A stretch of 64,000 nucleotides of DNA from Viridibacillus arenosi (lineage in GTDB: Bacteria > Bacillota > Bacilli > Bacillales_A > Planococcaceae), in the NCBI RefSeq assembly GCF_001955655.1, contig NZ_MSPW01000003.1:124001-188000 (forward strand), written 5' to 3'. This document shows, one piece after another, positions 60,482-64,000 of the stretch; within the stretch, counting starts at the first letter, position 1, and every line of letters starts with the position of its first letter. The notes beneath the pieces were generated by a model that worked only from the letters and a program-made list of their open reading frames with translations, was not told the origin of the DNA and did no database searches. The position numbers and the translations under genes are program-made.

Positions 60482-61489
60482 ATGAGAAAAAATACTTTGA
60501 AATGGGCTATATTATTACTACTGCCAATACTATTTGGTTTCTTGTCACTTAGCATAGGTCGCTATCAGGTAGATTTAGTAGTACAAATGAAAATTTTATT
60601 ATCTCATGTGTTTGATATCGAGCAAACGTGGTCACAAATGGAAGAAACAGTTGTTATGAAAATCCGTTTGCCTCGTATTCTACTTGCAATGCTAATTGGT
60701 GGCGGTTTGTCTATTGCTGGTGCAGCATTTCAAAGTATGTTTGCGAATCCATTAGTTAGTCCTGATATTCTTGGAGTTTCTGCGGGTGCAGGATTTGGTG
60801 CTTCACTTGGTATTTTGATTATTGGTCATGGCTTTACTACACAAATTTTTGCTTTAATAATGGGTATTCTAGCTATTCTATTTACATTCATAATTAGCGG
60901 TATGAAGAAGAATATGCCGATATTTATGATGGTTTTAGCAGGTGTTGTAACAAGCGCTTTGTTCCAAGCACTCATCTCATTAGTGAAATTTGTTTCAGAT
61001 CCAGAAGAAAAACTACCGTCTATTACATATTGGTTAATGGGGAGTTTAGGAACAGCTTCTTACAAAGATCTATGGGTAGCTGGGCCACTCATATTAATAG
61101 GTATTATTATTTTATATGCCCTAAGATGGCGTATGAATATCTTATCTTTATCAGATGAAGAGGCACGTTCTCTTGGTGTATCCACTACGAAATTAAAATG
61201 GCTGGTTATTTTTGCTGCGACATTGATAACGGCTTCTGCTGTTTCAATCTCCGGCATTATTGGCTGGGTAGGCTTAATCATTCCACATATTGCTCGAATG
61301 ATTGTTGGGAGTAATAATCAATATGTCTTGCCTGCATCAGTTTCAATCGGAGCAATTTACTTATTAGTTATTGATACACTAGCTCGTTCGATTACAGCTA
61401 CCGAAATTCCTTTATCCATTTTAACAGCGATTGTAGGAGCTCCATTTTTCGCTATATTACTTAGAAAAACAGGCGGTGGCTGGCAATGA
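60482..61489 (+). CDS. FecCD-family iron-chelate permease
   Basis: 335 residues, ATG with GAAGGTGA upstream. About ten helices and family segments: RLPRILLAMLIGGGLSIAGA, FQSMFANPLVSPDILG, GWVGLIIPHIARM (coupling-helix GLxxPH loop contacting the ATPase). Single permease gene, so it probably forms a homodimer. It overlaps the ATPase gene by four bases (ATGA). Confidence 0.95.
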   Translation: MRKNTLKWAILLLLPILFGFLSLSIGRYQVDLVVQMKILLSHVFDIEQTWSQMEETVVMKIRLPRILLAMLIGGGLSIAGAAFQSMFANPLVSPDILGVSAGAGFGASLGILIIGHGFTTQIFALIMGILAILFTFIISGMKKNMPIFMMVLAGVVTSALFQALISLVKFVSDPEEKLPSITYWLMGSLGTASYKDLWVAGPLILIGIIILYALRWRMNILSLSDEEARSLGVSTTKLKWLVIFAATLITASAVSISGIIGWVGLIIPHIARMIVGSNNQYVLPASVSIGAIYLLVIDTLARSITATEIPLSILTAIVGAPFFAILLRKTGGGWQ

Positions 61490-62307
61490 TATTAGCAGTA
61501 AAAGATGGGAATTTTTATTATAGTAAAGGGAAAATTAAAGAAAAAACTCCTTTTTTGTATCATGATCCAATCAACTTTGAGTTAAAGCCAGGGGAGATTT
61601 TATCAATTTTAGGTCCAAATGGTGCAGGTAAAACAACAATGTTGAAATGTATAATGGGATTGCAGCCTTGGAAACAAGGGGCATCTTATTTAGACGGTAA
61701 ACCAATGAGTTCTTTACCCCAAAAATTCATTTGGCAACAAATTGGTTATATACCTCAAGCATCCAAAATGACATTTGCTTATTCAATTTTAGATTTAGTT
61801 ATAATGGGTAGGGCGATTTATATCGGGGCTTTTTCAAAACCTTCTGATATCGATCGTAAATTGGCATTTGAGGCACTCGAATCTGTAGGAATAGCTCATT
61901 TAGCAGAGCAATCTTGTAACTCAGTAAGTGGTGGAGAATTACAGCTGGCACTTATTGCACGTACTCTCGTGTCTAATCCGAAAATCCTTGTTTTGGATGA
62001 ACCAGAATCTCACTTAGATATTCATAAACAGAAAATAATATTAGAAACTATTCAAAATCTTGTCCGAGAGAAGAATATTTCTTGCATTATAAATACGCAT
62101 TATGCTAATCACGCAATCTATTTTGGAGATAAAGTATTATTAGTGGCGAAAAACAAACCTGTTATCACAGGAAATGTAAATGAGTTATTAAATGAAAAGA
62201 ACATGTTGACTTACTTTGGTATTGAAGTGAAGAAACTACAAATGACAAATCAAAATTTAACATTTAGTGTACTGGTTCCTGAATATTTTGGAATGAAAAC
62301 AATTTAA
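61486..62307 (+). CDS. Iron-chelate ABC transporter ATPase (FecE type)
   Basis: 273 residues. Walker A GPNGAGKTT (43-51), Q-loop YIPQASK, signature VSGGELQLALIA, Walker B ILVLDEPESHLD and switch NTHYANHA with a His. Completes the binding-protein, permease, ATPase set. Translationally coupled with the permease. A weak terminator follows. Confidence 0.95.
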   Translation: MILAVKDGNFYYSKGKIKEKTPFLYHDPINFELKPGEILSILGPNGAGKTTMLKCIMGLQPWKQGASYLDGKPMSSLPQKFIWQQIGYIPQASKMTFAYSILDLVIMGRAIYIGAFSKPSDIDRKLAFEALESVGIAHLAEQSCNSVSGGELQLALIARTLVSNPKILVLDEPESHLDIHKQKIILETIQNLVREKNISCIINTHYANHAIYFGDKVLLVAKNKPVITGNVNELLNEKNMLTYFGIEVKKLQMTNQNLTFSVLVPEYFGMKTI

Positions 62308-62329
62308 TAGCAAAATGATTGTAAAAGAA

Positions 62330-62378
62330 AAAATCCTCTTTAAGTAGATACTGATACACTCTACCTAAGGGGGATTTT
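62330..62378 (+). terminator. Probable terminator of the importer operon
   Basis: Arms AAAATCCTCTT and AAGGGGGATTTT (with G-U pairs) about 26 bases apart, ending in TTTT. Confidence 0.6.
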
Positions 62379-62437
62379 GTTATGCCATAAAAACAATAAA
62401 TACTTTTACATGTCAATGAATTCAAAAAGCAGTATAG

Positions 62438-62620
62438 ATGGGGAAAAAAAGAAGAAACCATAAAAACATCTAAGTTTTTATTTTTAGAGTAATCGCGTTC
62501 ATTTGTTTGATTATTATAGTATTTATTTCCATTTTATTTAAGGCAAATAATGGGCAATATATATGTAAGCAAAAATCAATTGTACGCCTTTTATATTTTC
62601 AAATCGCTTTTGATTTATAA
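62438..62620 (+). pseudogene. Small membrane-protein gene with in-frame stop
   Basis: An ATG opens MGKKRRNHKNI, then TAA, and the same frame continues VFIFRVIAFICLIIIVFISI to a TAA at 62618-62620. The whole would be a 60-residue protein with basic head and one helix. A single substitution of the stop codon would restore it. No ribosome site is obvious, so this is tentative. Confidence 0.35.
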
Positions 62621-62808
62621 AATGATATTAATTATATTTATGAATCTAAATCCAATATGAAGTTAACACATTACCAAGTAATTCAGCTGTAACTTTTACA
62701 CGATTGTTGCAAAATATGAGGTTTTTTTAGCAAAGGGAGTACATATTACTTATTCAATAATTGTGTAATACACTCAGGTGAAAATATATTAAAGGGAAGG
62801 AGATATTA

Positions 62809-63192
62809 ATGGTCAAGAAAATATCTATTTTAGTTTTGTTTTTATTCATACTTGTATTAACTGGTTGTGTGAATGATGAAGCAGCAAAAGAAGAGATCAT
62901 TTCAGATGAATCATTTGATGTTGAAAATGTTGATTTTTATAAAGGTAAGGCAATGGAGAGCAATCAAGTAATTGTTGAAACAGCAGACATGATGTATAGA
63001 GAGAACGCTACAGTTTTTACATTTCAAAAGGGTGATAGTAGTACGACAAAATTAAAGAAAACTAAAACCAAAGCAGAATATGACAAGATTAAAATTAGAT
63101 ATATACTAGAAATTGGAAAAGAAGATTTAAAAGAAATAAGTACTCGGTATAGTGATGTGATTAAAAATACGTTACCAATAGATGATCATTGA
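62809..63192 (+). CDS. Small lipoprotein
   Basis: 127 residues, ATG with AAGGGAAGGAG upstream. Lipobox LTGC (Cys 20), then an acidic stretch EEIISDESFDVENVD and a K/T-rich domain (KGDSSTTKLKKTKTKAEYDK). No recognised family. It is monocistronic with a strong terminator. Surface-exposed at the membrane. Confidence 0.78.
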   Translation: MVKKISILVLFLFILVLTGCVNDEAAKEEIISDESFDVENVDFYKGKAMESNQVIVETADMMYRENATVFTFQKGDSSTTKLKKTKTKAEYDKIKIRYILEIGKEDLKEISTRYSDVIKNTLPIDDH

Positions 63193-63258
63193 AACTGCTG
63201 TATATATAAAATAAAGATTGTTCAAAAGTAATCCGTACATCCCTAAAATAGCGCAATT

Positions 63259-63294
63259 AAAAAGAATTCGTTTATACAGAACGAATTCTTTTTT
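63259..63294 (+). terminator. Rho-independent terminator
   Basis: Perfect 14-bp stem AAAAAGAATTCGTT / AACGAATTCTTTTT, loop TATACAG-like. Confidence 0.95.
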
Positions 63295-63418
63295 GTAGTG
63301 GAGAGCATATCCAAACATACTTCTGACTTATAAACCTTCTGTTATCAGCTAGTATTAAATAATAAAAACGAGGTAACTATTAAATTAAAACGTAAAAAGT
63401 GTATTTATTTAATAATAT

Positions 63419-63436
63419 TTAGTACCAGGTGCTATA
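63419..63436 (+). promoter_or_regulatory. FapR-like operator before fabH
   Basis: TTAGTACCAGGTGCTATA resembles the FapR box TTAGTACCTNGTNNTAA (core GTACC and GGT kept). It precedes TATAAT (63448-63453) and would give malonyl-CoA control of fabH (family knowledge). Confidence 0.6.
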
Positions 63437-63481
63437 AATAAGTGTTAATATAATTATGATAAATAACTTGGAGGTTTTTTT

Positions 63482-64000
63482 ATGTTTCAATCAAAAGCGA
63501 GAATAACAGCTATCGGTTCGTATGTACCTGAACGAACATTAACTAATACAGATTTAGAAATACTTGTTGAGACAAATGATGAATGGATAGTGCAACGTAC
63601 AGGAATAAAAGAGAGAAGAATGGCGCGAGAAGATGAGTTTACAAGTGATTTAGCTTATCAGGCTGTTCTTAATTTAATGGAGCGATTCGATAAATCTGTT
63701 GAAGATGTGGATTTAGTCATCGTTTGTACGATGACTCCTGATTACAAAACGCCAAGTGTCGCTTCTACGCTGCAGGCAAAGTTAGGTATAAAGAATACAG
63801 GCGCTTTTGATTTAAATACTGCATGTTCCGGCTTTACTTACGGATTATATGTAGCTAATGGGATGATCACATCAGGATTAAATAAAAAAGTCTTGGTGGT
63901 TGGGTCTGAGACTTTATCTAGAATTACTGATTATACCGATAGAGCTACATGTATTCTATTTGGAGACGGAGCTGGAGCAGTACTTTTAGAATATGATGAA
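63482..64000 (+). CDS. fabH: 3-oxoacyl-ACP synthase III, FabH (N-terminal part)
   Basis: 173 codons visible; the frame runs off the window end. ATG with TTGGAGGTT upstream. Thiolase-fold start ARITAIGSYVPERTLTN, then NDEWIVQRTGI and catalytic Cys115 in NTACSGF. His and Asn of the active site lie beyond the window. FabH starts fatty-acid synthesis by condensing acyl-CoA with malonyl-ACP; Bacillales often have two copies (FabHA/FabHB). The upstream FapR-like box fits lipid regulation. Confidence 0.93.
   Translation, partial: MFQSKARITAIGSYVPERTLTNTDLEILVETNDEWIVQRTGIKERRMAREDEFTSDLAYQAVLNLMERFDKSVEDVDLVIVCTMTPDYKTPSVASTLQAKLGIKNTGAFDLNTACSGFTYGLYVANGMITSGLNKKVLVVGSETLSRITDYTDRATCILFGDGAGAVLLEYDE

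Noticed and set aside
1-64000. CRISPR arrays, rRNA, tRNA, intact insertion sequences or prophage
   Set aside because: No regularly spaced direct repeats, no cloverleaf or rRNA-like stretches, and no transposase, integrase or phage structural genes were seen.

Overview
The window is a low-GC, Gram-positive Bacillales chromosome segment. Evidence for this: AGGAGG-type ribosome binding sites throughout, frequent TTG and GTG starts, two tiny YjcZ-type spore proteins, an IDEAL-domain protein, a DUF896/YnzC protein, CcpA-type cre sites, 7-1-7 Fur boxes and a FapR-like box before fabH. A Lysinibacillus/Psychrobacillus/Viridibacillus-like member of the Planococcaceae is my best guess, but I cannot fix the genus. 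There are no rRNA or tRNA genes, no CRISPR array and no intact insertion sequence. The window reads as a mosaic of short operons separated by AT-rich spacers that hold decayed gene remnants.

Layout. 0-5 kb: the end of an MFS exporter, an NTF2-like protein, two lipoproteins, a DcuA/DcuB-type C4-dicarboxylate carrier, then a spacer with a frameshifted small gene and dispersed stem-loop repeats. 5-11 kb: two YjcZ-like proteins, a MerR regulator divergent from a CPBP intramembrane protease (with a 19-bp-spacer MerR promoter), an Excalibur-domain membrane protein, a DAO-type oxidase and a lipoprotein. 11-15 kb: an Rrf2 regulator with two luciferase-like monooxygenases and YnzC. 14.7-21.3 kb: a complete C4-dicarboxylate sensing and uptake locus with two DctA/DctP paralogues, a DctB-type binding protein, a DctS kinase and a DctR regulator. 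22.8-24.8 kb: dhaKLM. 25-27 kb: an Lsa-like ABC-F ribosome protection protein behind a transcription attenuator, and an M50-like protease. 27.4-35.3 kb: a patchwork of a GNAT remnant, an SgrR-like regulator with an MFS partner, an oxalate-decarboxylase-like bicupin, a DUF1643 protein, a GNAT and a truncated 2H phosphoesterase. 35.4-38.4 kb: TetR, alpha/beta hydrolase and dihydrolipoyl dehydrogenase with a duplicated operator.

39-50 kb: a permuted NlpC/P60-like protein, GNATs, an ECF sigma factor with a polytopic putative anti-sigma factor, a Bcr/CflA exporter behind what looks like a leader-peptide translational attenuator, a ZIP metal transporter, a secreted C39-like protein and a signal peptidase I. 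50-57 kb: a metallo-beta-lactamase-fold hydrolase with a hot-dog dehydratase, a LysE exporter with AraC, and a YhdH-type reductase divergent from TetR across a 36-bp palindrome. 57.8-62.3 kb: a Fur-controlled iron-chelate ABC importer, divergent from two paired GATase-like proteins. The window ends inside fabH.

Best candidates for something new: (i) the leader ORF, double anti-Shine-Dalgarno and Bcr/CflA exporter at 42.88-43.1 kb; (ii) the Fur-boxed pair of GATase-like proteins at 57.8-59.1 kb; (iii) the oxalate-decarboxylase-like enzyme with an altered active-site lid; (iv) the ECF sigma factor with a five-helix membrane partner. All statements come from reading the sequence by eye; no homology search or folding program was run.
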